Source: Bacillus rhizoplanae (GTDB lineage Bacteria; Bacillota; Bacilli; Bacillales; Bacillaceae_G). Taken from it: 64,000 nucleotides of DNA. The notes beneath the pieces were generated by a model. It ran no database searches, had not been told where the DNA came from, and worked only from the letters and a program-made list of their open reading frames with translations. Where the stretch lies: assembly GCF_917563915.1 (NCBI RefSeq), contig NZ_CAKJTI010000014.1, positions 25,082-89,081 of the forward strand, written 5' to 3'. Positions 35,137-45,150 of this stretch are shown piece by piece. The position numbers were made by a program, and so were the translations under genes. Positions within the stretch are counted from its first letter, which is position 1; the number at the start of each line of letters is the position of its first letter.

Positions 35137-36498
35137 TTAGGCTGGCGATACATGCCCCTCATCAAAACGTCGTTCTAAGTTTACGAATTTGTTAAATTCC
35201 TTCACAAACGCCAGTTCGACCGAACCTACTGGGCCATTACGCTGCTTAGCAATAATAATTTCAATTGTATTTTTATTTTCTGTTTCTCGGTCATAGTAAT
35301 CTTCACGATATAAGAATGCTACTATATCAGCATCCTGCTCAATACTTCCTGATTCACGAATATCAGACATCATCGGACGCTTATCTTGACGAGACTCAAC
35401 ACCACGAGAGAGCTGAGATAAGGCAATCACTGGAACTTCTAGTTCACGAGCGAGCCCTTTTAGTGTACGAGAAATTTCTGATACTTCTTGTTGACGGTTT
35501 TCACCCGATTTTCCACTACCCTGAATAAGTTGTAAATAATCGATTAAAATCATCCCAAGACCGTGTTCTTGTTTCAAGCGTCGGCATTTTGCTCGAATTT
35601 CACTAACGCGAATCCCCGGTGTATCATCAATAAAAATACCTGCATTTGAGAGACTCCCCATCGCCATCGTCAATTTCGCCCAGTCTTCTGAAGTTAAAGA
35701 TCCTGTACGAAGACGCTGCGCATCAATATTTCCTTCTGCACAAAGCATACGCATAACGAGCTGATCGGATCCCATCTCCAAACTAAAAATCGCAACATTT
35801 TCATCCGTTTTCGTGGCAACATTTTGAGCAATGTTTAAAGAAAATGCTGTTTTCCCTACAGATGGACGCGCCGCTACAATAATTAAATCATTACGCTGGA
35901 AACCTGCTGTCATACGATCTAACTCTGTGAAACCGGTTGGAATCCCTGTAATTTCACCTTTTTGATTATGCAGTAATTCAATTTTATCGTAAGCTGTCAC
36001 AAGAACATCTTTAATATTTTGAAATCCTTTTGTGTTCGTACGCTGAGATACTTCTAATATTTTTTTCTCTGCTTCATTTAACAGGCTCTCTACATCATCT
36101 TCTCGTTCATAACCATCCGACACAATATGCGTTGCTGTTCGAATAAGCCGGCGCAAAATCGATTTTTCTGCGATAATGCGCGCATAATATCCTACATTGG
36201 CAGCTGTCGGTACAGCTTCCGCTAGTTCAGCTAAATAGGAAACACCGCCGATTTCTTCTAACAAATTTTGATTAGCAAGAGCTGCTGTTGCAGTAACTAA
36301 ATCAATTGGCTCTCCTTTATCAGAAAGATCAAGCATCATTTGATAAATTTTTTGATGTGCCGTTCGATAGAAGTCTTCTGGCATTAGCATTTCCGAAGCT
36401 GATGTTAATGCTTCTTGATCGAGAAAAATAGCCCCTAAAACGGCTTGTTCAGCCTCAATATTATGCGGAGGGGTACGATCAGCAAATACGTCACTCAT
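35137..36498 (-). CDS. dnaC: Replicative DNA helicase (DnaB family)
   Basis: 453-residue hexameric 5' to 3' helicase that unwinds the replication fork; called dnaC in B. subtilis and dnaB in many B. cereus annotations. The N-terminal domain begins PPHNIEAEQAVLGAIFLDQ. The RecA-like core has Walker A ARPSVGKTAFSLN, Walker B MILIDYLQLI, and the C-terminal SDIRESGSIEQDADIVAFLYR. I chose the ATG at 36498, 7 bp from GAGGAGG; a TTG two codons upstream is too close to it. It follows rplI after 27 bp. Confidence 0.97.
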   Translation of the reverse strand: MSDVFADRTPPHNIEAEQAVLGAIFLDQEALTSASEMLMPEDFYRTAHQKIYQMMLDLSDKGEPIDLVTATAALANQNLLEEIGGVSYLAELAEAVPTAANVGYYARIIAEKSILRRLIRTATHIVSDGYEREDDVESLLNEAEKKILEVSQRTNTKGFQNIKDVLVTAYDKIELLHNQKGEITGIPTGFTELDRMTAGFQRNDLIIVAARPSVGKTAFSLNIAQNVATKTDENVAIFSLEMGSDQLVMRMLCAEGNIDAQRLRTGSLTSEDWAKLTMAMGSLSNAGIFIDDTPGIRVSEIRAKCRRLKQEHGLGMILIDYLQLIQGSGKSGENRQQEVSEISRTLKGLARELEVPVIALSQLSRGVESRQDKRPMMSDIRESGSIEQDADIVAFLYREDYYDRETENKNTIEIIIAKQRNGPVGSVELAFVKEFNKFVNLERRFDEGHVSPA

Positions 36499-36525
36499 GC
36501 GCAAACCTCCTCTTCAATCTTTTGT

Positions 36526-36972
36526 TTATTGTTCAGTAACATGTACTTTTACTGTCGCCGTCACTTGTGGGTGTAATTTCACAGTAACATTCGTATATCC
36601 TAACGCACGAATTGCGTCATCCATCTCAAATTTACGTTTATCGAGTTTAATGTTATGAGCTTTTTGTAAACCATCTACAATTTGTTTACTTGTAATAGAG
36701 CCAAATAAACGGCCACCTTCACCTGATTTTGCTTTTAATTCTACCGTTAACTTTTCTAGAGTTCCTTTTAACTCCTTACATTTTTCAAGCTCTAATTCTG
36801 CATCTTTTTCTTCCTTGCGTTTTTTCGCATCTAATGTTTTCACATTTGCATTTGTTGCTTCAACTGCAAGACCTTGTTTTAATAAAAAGTTATTCGCATA
36901 ACCGTCTGGTACATTTTTTACTTCCCCTTTTTTACCTTTACCTTTTACGTCTTTTAGAAAAATTACTTTCAC
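36526..36972 (-). CDS. rplI: 50S ribosomal protein L9
   Basis: 148 residues. The N-terminal RNA-binding domain [20 protein letters not shown] and [13 protein letters not shown] is diagnostic, followed by the long connecting helix (about 40-75) and the C-terminal domain ([14 protein letters not shown]). Its start overlaps the gdpP stop by 4 bp, indicating coupled translation. Confidence 0.98.
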   Translation of the reverse strand: MKVIFLKDVKGKGKKGEVKNVPDGYANNFLLKQGLAVEATNANVKTLDAKKRKEEKDAELELEKCKELKGTLEKLTVELKAKSGEGGRLFGSITSKQIVDGLQKAHNIKLDKRKFEMDDAIRALGYTNVTVKLHPQVTATVKVHVTEQ

Positions 36973-38942
36973 GATTGTGTTCCTCCCTCTAAATACTCAG
37001 TTATAACAGATTGTAGTTTTACTTCTGCTTCATCAATCGATATGTCTTGCATCTGCGTTGCGGCATTTGTTAAATGACCGCCCCCGCCTAAATGCTCCAT
37101 AATAAGCTGTACATTTACCTCTCCTAAAGAACGCCCACTAATACCAATAACAGTTTCACTACGCTGCGCAATTACGAAAGAAGCTACTATTCCTGTCATT
37201 GTCAGCAATGTATCAGCCGATTGTGCAATTAATACTTGATCATAAAACCCATCACCATCTACCTTTGCAATCGCAATCCCATTTTTATAAATGTAGGCAT
37301 TACGGATTGTTTTTGCAATCCGTAAATAATGCTCCATATCCTCTTTTAATAACTTTTGTACTAACACAGTATCTGCACCATGTGAACGAAGATACGAAGC
37401 TGCATCAAACGTACGTGCTCCAGTGCGGAATGTAAAGCTCTTTGTATCTACGATAATGCCAGCAAGTAAAGCCGTCGCCTCTAGCATATTCATTTTTAAG
37501 CGCTTAGGCTGATATTCCAATAGCTCTGTTACAAGTTCTGCCGTGGAAGACGCATATGGTTCCATATAGACAAGCAATGGGTCTTCAATAAAGTCCTCAC
37601 CGCGGCGATGATGGTCAATTACAACTACATTTTCAATCTTATCAAGCAACTTTTTTTCCATGACCATGGACGGTTTATGTGTATCCACTACAACAAGAAG
37701 CGAATCATCATTCGCAAATTCCAGCGCCTGTTGCGGTGTAATAAAACGCGACCACAATTCACCTTGCTGCTTAACTTCATCCATTAGACGTTTAATTCCT
37801 TTATCAGAATCATTTTCATCCAATACGATATATCCTTCTCGTTCATTAAGTTGTGCTACTTTTAAAATACCAATTGCTGCCCCAATCGCATCCATATCCG
37901 GTGCTCGGTGCCCCATAATAATAATATTACTGCTTTCTAGCACAAGATCTTTTAAAGCGTGAGAAATAACACGTGCACGTACACGAGTACGTTTTTCCAC
38001 CGGATTCGTTTTCCCGCCATAAAACTTTACTTTCCCTGTCTCTTGTTTAATTGTCACTTGATCTCCACCTCGTCCAAGTGCCAAATCAAGACCCGATTGC
38101 GCCATAGCTCCAAGCTCCGCTAGCGATAAATCACCAGAACCAACACCAATGCTCAATGTAAGAGGAATATTTCGTTTAGACGTTTCTTCACGCACTTGGT
38201 CTAAAATATCAAATTTCCCTTTCTCCATTTGCGCTAAAATACTTTCATTTAACACAACGAAAAACCGCTCGGATGAAGCACGTTTCAAATAAGCTCCATG
38301 TTTCACAGCCCATTCATTCAACAAAGATGTAACATGGCTTGTAATGTTTGTACGCAATTGATCATCTAGTCCTTGCGTCACTTCATCATAGTTATCTAAA
38401 TAGATGACAGCGAGTACCGTTCTTTGGTCTTCATACATTTTCTCAATCTCTGTTTGCTCTGTCACATCAAAGAAATAAATTAACTTTTCTTCTTTTCTGG
38501 CAAACACGCGAAATTTCCGATTGTTCAAAGATACAATATCATTAGCTGTTTCACCTTTTGTAAATAGAAGTAGGGTCTCTGATAGATCATATAGATGCCA
38601 TCCAGCTAACGAATGCTGCCCTAAACAGGAAGATAAATATGGGTTTGCCCAGTCGATTCCATAATCCTTATTATATAGTAAAATTCCAATTGGCATTTGA
38701 TTGAAAGCCTCATTACTTACCTTTTTAACTCTTGTAATCGTATCATTCGTATACTTTTCAAAGCGTTTTTGAAATGCAAGCTCAAATTTAATAGTGAAAA
38801 ATAAAACGATACAAAAGACGACGAAGGAAATCATACCCATCAACCAATGAAAATAGACGAGAATTGTAATGAGTACAAACGCTAAAAATGCCAACACATA
38901 AACAGGATACAAAAACCGCTGTTTCTTATAAAATTCAGGCAT
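36969..38942 (-). CDS. gdpP: Cyclic-di-AMP phosphodiesterase GdpP
   Basis: 657-residue membrane protein with two N-terminal helices (about 12-55), a heme-type PAS domain (about 75-150), a degenerate GGDEF domain (about 170-300), and DHH/DHHA1 domains with [16 protein letters not shown] (near residue 340), [21 protein letters not shown] and [10 protein letters not shown]. It hydrolyses c-di-AMP, affecting wall stress, osmotic balance and beta-lactam tolerance. GGAG precedes the ATG. A shortened bcr1 element ends next to this ribosome-binding site, so it forms the immediate leader. rplI overlaps its stop. Confidence 0.97.
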   Translation of the reverse strand: MPEFYKKQRFLYPVYVLAFLAFVLITILVYFHWLMGMISFVVFCIVLFFTIKFELAFQKRFEKYTNDTITRVKKVSNEAFNQMPIGILLYNKDYGIDWANPYLSSCLGQHSLAGWHLYDLSETLLLFTKGETANDIVSLNNRKFRVFARKEEKLIYFFDVTEQTEIEKMYEDQRTVLAVIYLDNYDEVTQGLDDQLRTNITSHVTSLLNEWAVKHGAYLKRASSERFFVVLNESILAQMEKGKFDILDQVREETSKRNIPLTLSIGVGSGDLSLAELGAMAQSGLDLALGRGGDQVTIKQETGKVKFYGGKTNPVEKRTRVRARVISHALKDLVLESSNIIIMGHRAPDMDAIGAAIGILKVAQLNEREGYIVLDENDSDKGIKRLMDEVKQQGELWSRFITPQQALEFANDDSLLVVVDTHKPSMVMEKKLLDKIENVVVIDHHRRGEDFIEDPLLVYMEPYASSTAELVTELLEYQPKRLKMNMLEATALLAGIIVDTKSFTFRTGARTFDAASYLRSHGADTVLVQKLLKEDMEHYLRIAKTIRNAYIYKNGIAIAKVDGDGFYDQVLIAQSADTLLTMTGIVASFVIAQRSETVIGISGRSLGEVNVQLIMEHLGGGGHLTNAATQMQDISIDEAEVKLQSVITEYLEGGTQS

Positions 38943-38955
38943 ATATACAACTCCT

Positions 38956-39068
38956 ATAAAGTGAAACTTCTATCAGTTAGGTCTTCATTCCTCTACTGAT
39001 ATTTAGTCAAATCCACCAGACTTATCCCCCACCTACAGAGTCTTACAGTCCCATTAAGTGCAGGATAA
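38956..39068 (+). repeat. bcr1 derivative, 113 bp, in the gdpP leader
   Basis: ATAAAGTGAAACTTCTATCA to GTGCAGGATAAA with both ATAAA ends; part of the second hairpin is missing. It lies between yybS and gdpP and its left ATAAA abuts the GGAG of gdpP. Confidence 0.85.
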
Positions 39069-39131
39069 AAGTTTATATTTCTATGTTTCATTACAAAAAA
39101 AGGCTTATAAAAAGCACTTTTTTTCAACTAC

Positions 39132-40070
39132 TTATTTTACCTGTACTTTCGACCGTAACGAAAAGCCTAAATCAATTATACCTAAGATTGTCACAAGAGG
39201 GAACAAAACTGGTACAAACAAACCTACGACAAAAATTAAAATTGGAATAGCTTTAGTATATCCTTTTGCATTTGTAAAAAAAGTAAGGAACGAAAAACCT
39301 TGAAACAACAGTAATAAGGTGAAAATTGTCGATAAATTTAAAACCACCATTTCTAAATATGAGCCTGCTTCTATTTTTGTAAAAGAAGAAAGCAAAATAA
39401 CAGCGACGTACAACCAAACGATACTCTTAGGAATCTGTATATCACGGAATTTTGGCCAAGATTCCACCGTGTACTTTAATCGTTTTAAGACACGATTAGC
39501 AATTAAAATCGTAATCCAAGAATAAAAAAATGACCCCATAGCAAGTAAAGCTGGCGCAAGCAAGCGAAGCATATTCCCTACTTTTTTCAATTCAGCCAGT
39601 TGCTCTTCATTTACAGGTGCACCTGCCATTTTCATAAATTTCTCGCTTTGTTCCATCGATTGTTTAAACATGTCTTCCATTTGCTTAATAAAATCGATGT
39701 TAAAAAACTTTACGCTGACAGCATACAGCAATACAAAACTCACAAGATATACAAGTGTCCCTACCAATAAAATTTCAATAATACTTTTTTTCTTTTTATA
39801 CATATGTCCTAATACAATACCTGTTATTCCAAACATAAGTGTGTTCACAATACTAAGAGGTGAACTAACAATAAGTGTTACAAGAATCGCTGCTCCTAAT
39901 AACATACAAGCACTACTTAATGGGGATCTTATCGTAAAAATAAGAAATGGTAACGGCAATGCAAATATAAATATAGCCCCTAAAATGGGCATATACAGAG
40001 AAGCAAGAAGCAAGATAGCATATAAAGCAAGTAAAACTGCTCCTTCTGTAATGAGTCGTGTGCGCTTCAT
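39132..40070 (-). CDS. yybS: DUF2232 membrane protein YybS
   Basis: 312-residue protein with eight or so membrane helices, of the YybS/DUF2232 family. The N-terminus MKRTRLITEGAVLLALYAILLL and the LALLAMGSFFYSWITIL-like segment fit. Its place upstream of gdpP and rplI is conserved in Bacillus. The family is distantly similar to ECF-type vitamin-uptake S components, but no substrate is known. The ATG at 40070 follows GAAGGTG. Confidence 0.88.
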   Translation of the reverse strand: MKRTRLITEGAVLLALYAILLLASLYMPILGAIFIFALPLPFLIFTIRSPLSSACMLLGAAILVTLIVSSPLSIVNTLMFGITGIVLGHMYKKKKSIIEILLVGTLVYLVSFVLLYAVSVKFFNIDFIKQMEDMFKQSMEQSEKFMKMAGAPVNEEQLAELKKVGNMLRLLAPALLAMGSFFYSWITILIANRVLKRLKYTVESWPKFRDIQIPKSIVWLYVAVILLSSFTKIEAGSYLEMVVLNLSTIFTLLLLFQGFSFLTFFTNAKGYTKAIPILIFVVGLFVPVLFPLVTILGIIDLGFSLRSKVQVK

Positions 40071-40089
40071 TATCCACACCTTCTTTCTT

Positions 40090-40244
40090 ATAAAGTGAAA
40101 CTTCCATCAGTGGAGCGGTTTTTCCTCCCCCACTGATGGTTAGTTGAACCAATCGGGCTTTTACGGGCAGTTATCGCCTACCTATCTTCTTCACTTCTCT
40201 CTGAATCTTGAGGTGGGGCTTACTGCCCGTTAATGCGGGATAAA
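40090..40244 (+). repeat. bcr1 repeat, full length
   Basis: ATAAA at 40090-40094 and 40240-40244, with both internal inverted repeats. It lies just upstream of yybS and is joined to a second, shortened copy. Confidence 0.92.
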
Positions 40245-40327
40245 GTGAAACTTCCATCAGTGGGATTTCTTCATCTCCGACCGATTTTCTTCCTTCTAAA
40301 TCTTAAGATGAAGCTCTTAGGAATAAA
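40240..40327 (+). repeat. bcr1 derivative sharing its ATAAA with the previous copy
   Basis: It begins at the shared ATAAA (GTGAAACTTCCATCAGTGGG) and ends AGGAATAAA at 40327; the middle is shortened and diverged. Together the two copies fill most of the 317-bp gap 40071-40387. Confidence 0.75.
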
Positions 40328-40343
40328 AAAGAAAAGAATAGCA

Positions 40344-40378
40344 AAATGCACAGTAGAGTGTCACTCTACTGTGCATTT
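40344..40378 (-). terminator. Terminator of the rpsF-ssb-rpsR operon
   Basis: AAATGCACAGTAGAG and CTCTACTGTGCATTT form a perfect 15-bp stem around TGTCA, next to an A/T-rich tract. Confidence 0.9.
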
Positions 40379-40387
40379 CATACGTTA

Positions 40388-40660
<273 letters not shown>

Positions 40661-40668
40661 CTATACCA

Positions 40669-41175
40669 TTAAAATGGTAAGTCATCATCTGAAATATCAA
40701 TCGGTTGACCTACATTTGCAAATGGATCGTCATTTCTAGTAAAGCCGGCATTCTGACCATTATTACCAGATTGACCAAATGGGTTTTGAGAGCCTTGATT
40801 TCCGAATCCTGCTCCCGATGGTTGCTGATTGAATGAACCGCGTTGCTCACTACCGCTATTACGCGGTTCTAAAAATTGTACGTTCTCCGCTAGAACTTCT
40901 GTTACATATACACGCTTACCATCTTGTCCATCGTAATTACGAGTTTGAAGACGTCCATCTACGCCTGCTAAGCTACCTTTTTTCAAATAATTTGCCACGT
41001 TCTCTGCTTGTTTACGCCATATTACACAGTTAATAAAGTCAGCTTCACGCTCACCTTGCTGATTCGTAAATGCGCGATTCACAGCTAACGTGAAAGTAGC
41101 TACTGCAACACCATTGGGCGTGTAACGTAAGTCAGGGTCCTTAGTTAAACGACCAACGAGTATAACACGATTCAT
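40669..41175 (-). CDS. ssb: Single-stranded DNA-binding protein SSB
   Basis: 168 residues: an N-terminal OB fold ([40 protein letters not shown]), a Gly/Asn/Gln-rich flexible linker (about 110-155) and the acidic tip DISDDDLPF that binds partner replication and repair proteins. The operon position between rpsF and rpsR is conserved. The start is the ATG at 41175. Confidence 0.98.
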   Translation of the reverse strand: MNRVILVGRLTKDPDLRYTPNGVAVATFTLAVNRAFTNQQGEREADFINCVIWRKQAENVANYLKKGSLAGVDGRLQTRNYDGQDGKRVYVTEVLAENVQFLEPRNSGSEQRGSFNQQPSGAGFGNQGSQNPFGQSGNNGQNAGFTRNDDPFANVGQPIDISDDDLPF

Positions 41176-41208
41176 CAATCGAACCACTCTCCCTATATAT
41201 CTTAATGA

Positions 41209-41496
41209 TTATTCTTCGTTTTTAACAACGATGTGACGAATGATATCTTCGTTGATCTTAGCTAAACGATCGAATTCTTTAACCGCTTCTGGGTTAGAAT
41301 TTACGTTTAAGATCATGTAGAAACCATCACGTAAGTCGTTGATTTCGTAAGCTAAACGACGCTTACCCCAATCTTTTGTGTTAATGATTTCTGCACCATT
41401 GTCAGTTAAAACGCCTGCAAAACGTTCAACTAAAGCTTTTTGAGCTTCTTCTTCCATGTTTGGACGAATGATGTACATGATTTCGTACTTTTTCAT
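41209..41496 (-). CDS. rpsF: 30S ribosomal protein S6
   Basis: 95 residues, [20 protein letters not shown], with [31 protein letters not shown] precedes the ATG at 41496. First gene of the rpsF-ssb-rpsR operon; S6 pairs with S18 in the 30S platform. Confidence 0.98.
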   Translation of the reverse strand: MKKYEIMYIIRPNMEEEAQKALVERFAGVLTDNGAEIINTKDWGKRRLAYEINDLRDGFYMILNVNSNPEAVKEFDRLAKINEDIIRHIVVKNEE

Positions 41497-41619
41497 TACA
41501 CGTTCACCTCCTTTTGGTCTAAACGGCCCAAGTTGGGCAAGGAGCAATTAATTTATAGTAATTACTCACGAGTTTAGATTATATCATAGTAAGTTAGAGG
41601 AAGCAACTCACGAAAACAT

Positions 41620-41654
41620 AAAAAACTTGGCAAACCTAATGAATTTGCCAAGTT
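41620..41654 (-). terminator. Terminator of ychF
   Basis: AACTTGGCAAA and TTTGCCAAGTT flank a 13-nt loop, followed on the minus strand by a T-run. Confidence 0.85.
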
Positions 41655-41688
41655 AAATAATTTATTTTTTTCCTAGGAAATAAATAAA

Positions 41689-42789
41689 TTATACATTAAA
41701 GCGGAAGTGCACAACATCTCCGTCTTTCATAACGTATTCTTTTCCTTCTAATCGTACTTTTCCAGCTTCTTTAGCAGCTGTCATAGAACCATGTTCCATT
41801 AAATCATCATAAGATACTGTTTCTGCACGAATAAATCCACGTTCAAAATCTGTATGAATGATTCCAGCACATTGCGGTGCTTTCATTCCTGTTTTAAATG
41901 TCCAAGCACGTACTTCTTGTACACCTGCTGTGAAATAAGTAGCCAATCCTAATAAATCATACGCCGCACGAATTAATTGATCTAGACCAGATTCCTTAAT
42001 GCCTAGTTCTTCAAGGAAGACTTTCTTTTCTTCTTCATCTAACTCAGCAATTTCTGATTCAATTTTTGCACAAACAACAATTACTTGAGAGTTTTCTTTT
42101 GCAGCAAATTCTTTTACAATTTGTACATATTCATTTTCAGATGGATCCATTACATCATCTTCACCAACGTTTGCTACATATAGCATTTCTTTTATTGTTA
42201 ATAAGTGAAGACCTTTTACTACTTTCATTTGCTCTTCTGTAAATTCAACTGTACGAGCCGGTTTTCCTTCTTCAAACGCTTCTTTTAAACGGACTAAAAT
42301 TTCATGTTCAAATGCAGCATCTTTATCTTTTTGCTTCGCTAATTTTGCCACGCGATCAATGCGTTTATCGACAGATTCTAAATCCGCTAAAATAAGTTCT
42401 AAGTTGATTGTTTCAATATCTGAAATCGGATCTACTTTACCCGCTACGTGTGTAATATTTTCATCTTCAAAGCAACGAACTACTTGGCAAATTGCATCTA
42501 CTTGACGAATATGGGATAAGAATTTATTTCCTAATCCTTCACCTTTACTCGCACCTTTTACAATACCTGCAATATCCGTAAATTCAAAGACAGTTGGCAC
42601 TGTTTTCTTTGGTTCAACAAGTTCAGTTAATTTATTTAAACGATAATCTGGAACTTCTACAATCCCAACGTTTGGATCTATTGTACAGAATGGATAGTTT
42701 GCAGATTCTGCCCCTGCTTGTGTAATTGCATTAAATAATGTTGATTTACCTACGTTCGGTAGTCCAACGATACCAGCCGTTAATCCCAT
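41689..42789 (-). CDS. ychF: Redox-regulated ATPase YchF
   Basis: 366-residue Obg-family P-loop protein that prefers ATP. P-loop GIVGLPNVGKSTLFNA (about 6-21), switch DIAGIVKGASKGEGLGNKFL, and NVGE in place of the NKxD guanine motif, as expected for YchF. A helical hairpin (about 130-200) precedes the C-terminal TGS domain (FTAGVQEVRAWTFKTG, DVVHFRFNV). It binds ribosomes. The ATG at 42789 (MGLTAGIVG) has AGGAG 8 bp upstream. Confidence 0.97.
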   Translation of the reverse strand: MGLTAGIVGLPNVGKSTLFNAITQAGAESANYPFCTIDPNVGIVEVPDYRLNKLTELVEPKKTVPTVFEFTDIAGIVKGASKGEGLGNKFLSHIRQVDAICQVVRCFEDENITHVAGKVDPISDIETINLELILADLESVDKRIDRVAKLAKQKDKDAAFEHEILVRLKEAFEEGKPARTVEFTEEQMKVVKGLHLLTIKEMLYVANVGEDDVMDPSENEYVQIVKEFAAKENSQVIVVCAKIESEIAELDEEEKKVFLEELGIKESGLDQLIRAAYDLLGLATYFTAGVQEVRAWTFKTGMKAPQCAGIIHTDFERGFIRAETVSYDDLMEHGSMTAAKEAGKVRLEGKEYVMKDGDVVHFRFNV

Positions 42790-42850
42790 ATTCTTCACTC
42801 CTATGTCTCAATCTTCCATCATTATAGATAGTAACGAATAAAATGACAAG

Positions 42851-42950
42851 CTTCATAGAGTTTCATAAAATGAAACTCTATGAAGTGGAGAGGGCACTTT
42901 ATCCCACACTAATTATTAGTTAAACCAATCGAGCTTTTACAGGTAGTAAT
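42851..42950 (+). repeat. Palindrome and diverged bcr1 derivative
   Basis: CTTCATAGAGTTTCA-TAAAA-TGAAACTCTATGAAG is a perfect 15-bp stem (42851-42885) whose right half is the left end of a diverged bcr1 (ATAAAATGAAACTC). The rest of the element (ATTAGTTAAACCAATCGAGC, CTTTTACAGGTAG) follows without a proper right end. Confidence 0.65.
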
Positions 42951-42953
42951 AGC

Positions 42954-42996
42954 GAAAAAAAATAAACAGCTGCATCAGCTACTGTTTATTTTTTCA
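42954..42996 (-). terminator. Terminator of the mscS-yyzM transcript
   Basis: AATAAACAG and CTGTTTATT flank a loop that can pair further (CTGCATCAG), with a T-run on the minus strand. Confidence 0.8.
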
Positions 42997-42997
42997 T

Positions 42998-43195
42998 CTA
43001 TTCTTCATGCTTTATAAGTATTTTCTTCACCTTACGATCAAATTCCCTTCGAGGAATCATTACCGAATGGCCACACCCCTCGCACTTAATACGAATATCC
43101 ATTCCCATGCGAATAATTTTCCAACGATTTTCACCGCATGGATGAGCTTTCTTCATTTCCACTACATCGTACAAGTTATATTGCTTTTGCTCCAC
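42998..43195 (-). CDS. yyzM: DUF951 protein YyzM
   Basis: 65-residue DUF951 protein: YDVVEMKKAHPCGENRWKII and RMGMDIRIKCEGCGHSVMIP, with Cys in PCG and CEGCGH that could bind zinc and basic residues fitting nucleic-acid contact. Its position between ychF and the mscS-family gene is conserved in Bacillus. Function unknown. It follows the mscS-family gene by 20 bp. Confidence 0.93.
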   Translation of the reverse strand: MEQKQYNLYDVVEMKKAHPCGENRWKIIRMGMDIRIKCEGCGHSVMIPRREFDRKVKKILIKHEE

Positions 43196-43215
43196 TCTCT
43201 AAACTCCTCTCACTG

Positions 43216-44097
43216 CTAATTTGCCTTTTCACTCATCAGCTCTTCACGGTTATATAGAACCATACGTGGATATGGAATTTCAATACCATGTAAATCAAGA
43301 CGATTTTTAATTTCTTTACGAAGCGCTCTCGCTACCACAAAATGTTGCATCGGTTCTACTTCAGCTGTAACCCTCAAAACAACTTCTGATGCTGCCAAAC
43401 TCTGTACACCTAATAATTGCGGACGAGCAACCATTTGCTCATACCTTGTTGGTAATTCATCCAATAACTTTTCAAGAACTTTTTCTGCATGTTCAATATC
43501 ACTTTCATATGAAATAGATACATCTACAAAGGCAACACTATTACTAACAGAGAAATTTGTTACTTCCTTAATATTTCCATTTGGAATAATATGAATTTCA
43601 CCTGTCCATTTCTTCATTTTCGTTGTACGTAATCCAATCTCTTGAATAACTCCTTCAAATTGGCCTAAGCGTACATAGTCCCCTACTGAAAATTGATCCT
43701 CTAATAAAATAAAGAATCCAGTGATAACATCTTTGACTAAGTTTTGTGCACCAAAACCAACCGCTAAACCAACAACTCCAGCACCGGCCAATAATCCTTT
43801 TGTATCAATTCCAAATACCCCTAAAATAGCGATTATTACAATGAAACAGATAACATATGTTAAAATATTTTCTAATAATTTCGCTACTGTCATCGTTCTT
43901 CTTTCAGAAATTTGAATTGGTGATTTTGCCTTTATTTTGAAGGCATTACTAATAATTGCTTTACCGATTCGAATAACTGCACTCGAAATAAGCAAAATAA
44001 GTGTAATTTGTAGTAAACCGAGACCAATCTTTTCCCATAATCCCGCATCTAATAACCAGCTTGCAAAATTTGTATATAAGTCGTGAAGTCCTTTCAT
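43216..44097 (-). CDS. MscS-family small-conductance mechanosensitive channel
   Basis: 293 residues: three membrane helices in the first 125, with the pore-lining TM3 GAGVVGLAVGFGAQNLVKD, then the beta domain (DQFSVGDYVRLGQFEGVIQE, IIPNGNIKEVTNFS) and the C-terminal alpha/beta domain. It opens on membrane tension to release solutes in osmotic downshock. ATG at 44097 behind AGGTAGG. It is probably co-transcribed with yyzM. Confidence 0.95.
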   Translation of the reverse strand: MKGLHDLYTNFASWLLDAGLWEKIGLGLLQITLILLISSAVIRIGKAIISNAFKIKAKSPIQISERRTMTVAKLLENILTYVICFIVIIAILGVFGIDTKGLLAGAGVVGLAVGFGAQNLVKDVITGFFILLEDQFSVGDYVRLGQFEGVIQEIGLRTTKMKKWTGEIHIIPNGNIKEVTNFSVSNSVAFVDVSISYESDIEHAEKVLEKLLDELPTRYEQMVARPQLLGVQSLAASEVVLRVTAEVEPMQHFVVARALRKEIKNRLDLHGIEIPYPRMVLYNREELMSEKAN

Positions 44098-44534
44098 CGC
44101 GACCTACCTTTCTATCTCATATTCATTATTTATTGTAACAGAATTTCTCCTATATTTTACGAAAAAAGTTCTTTCATACGCTTTTATTTTCACACTCTAT
44201 AAGGTATAAAATAACAACTTTTTTTATATACTAGTACTAGTATTCTTTAGGCTACACGACATACTTCACCCGCATTCATATTTTATGAATATTTAGATGC
44301 AAAAGTGTACATCTCTTTCTACTCATACTTCATCTTATTACAATAAAGTGCAATCTCCAACCAGTAGGAAGAATTAGGAATATTTTTTCAATTTCTACCT
44401 AACATAAAATGAAATCCCCCTCAACGTAAAAGCAATATAATTCTTACCTTCAAAAGAATCTGTAACATGCAATAGTTTTTAGGAAAATCAAATTCATATG
44501 AATTTGATAAATTCTATTAAAGGATGGATGCTTC
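44098..44534. other. Gap between divergent mscS-family gene and yyaC
   Basis: 437 bp. It contains a very diverged bcr1 left end near 44344 (ATAAAGTGCAATCTCC) and a perfect 22-bp palindrome at 44487-44508. No coding frame or RNA gene is seen. Confidence 0.5.
44487..44508. promoter_or_regulatory. Perfect 22-bp palindrome upstream of yyaC
   Basis: ATCAAATTCAT and ATGAATTTGAT meet without a spacer, 26 bp before the yyaC start. Possible operator for a dimeric regulator; none can be named. Confidence 0.45.
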
Positions 44535-45131
44535 GTGAATATCGGAAGTTTTCGCTTACCTTTTTTTGAAAAAGATTCGGAGCAAGTTATGTATCATGAT
44601 GCAAATTGCAATCAAACAGTTAGTAGCTTTCTGCTCTCTCATCTCCCAATTGAAAAAGGCTCTCCACTTATTGTACTTTGTATTGGGACAGACCGATCAA
44701 CTGGTGATGCATTAGGTCCCCTTGTTGGTTCAAAACTACAAGATTATAACATTCAACATTTTCATTTATACGGAACATTAGAATCACCAGTCCACGCTTT
44801 AAACTTAGAAGAAACGATTACAGAAATACATAAAACATTTATGGATCCCTTTATTATCGCAATTGATGCGTGTCTAGGAAAATCTCAAAATATTGGTTCC
44901 ATTACAATCGGAAAAGGACCTAGTAAACCTGGAGCCGCTATGAATAAAAAACTCCCTGCAATTGGTGATATGCATATCCACGGCATTGTAAATTTAAATG
45001 GATTTATGGAATTTTTTGTACTGCAAAACACAAGATTAAATCTTGTTATGAACATGGCTACCAGCATTGCGGAAGGTATTATTGAAACAGATAAAAAACT
45101 TGCTGTAATGAAAAAAATAAACCATCTATAA
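44535..45131 (+). CDS. yyaC: Spore protein YyaC (Gpr-like putative protease)
   Basis: 198-residue YyaC-family protein, distantly related to the germination protease Gpr. Conserved motifs: IVLCIGTDRSTGDALGPLVG, LYGTLESPVHALNLEETI, FIIAIDACLG and KPGAAMNKKLPAIGDMHI. In B. subtilis it is a sporulation gene. The start is GTG at 44535 behind AAAGGATGG. It points towards spo0J and shares a bidirectional terminator with it. Confidence 0.92.
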   Translation: MNIGSFRLPFFEKDSEQVMYHDANCNQTVSSFLLSHLPIEKGSPLIVLCIGTDRSTGDALGPLVGSKLQDYNIQHFHLYGTLESPVHALNLEETITEIHKTFMDPFIIAIDACLGKSQNIGSITIGKGPSKPGAAMNKKLPAIGDMHIHGIVNLNGFMEFFVLQNTRLNLVMNMATSIAEGIIETDKKLAVMKKINHL

Positions 45132-45150
45132 GTCAAGATGGTTTATTTTT
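45114..45150. terminator. Bidirectional terminator between yyaC and spo0J
   Basis: AAATAAACCATCT and AGATGGTTTATTT flank a 9-nt loop with A and T runs on either side. Confidence 0.88.
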
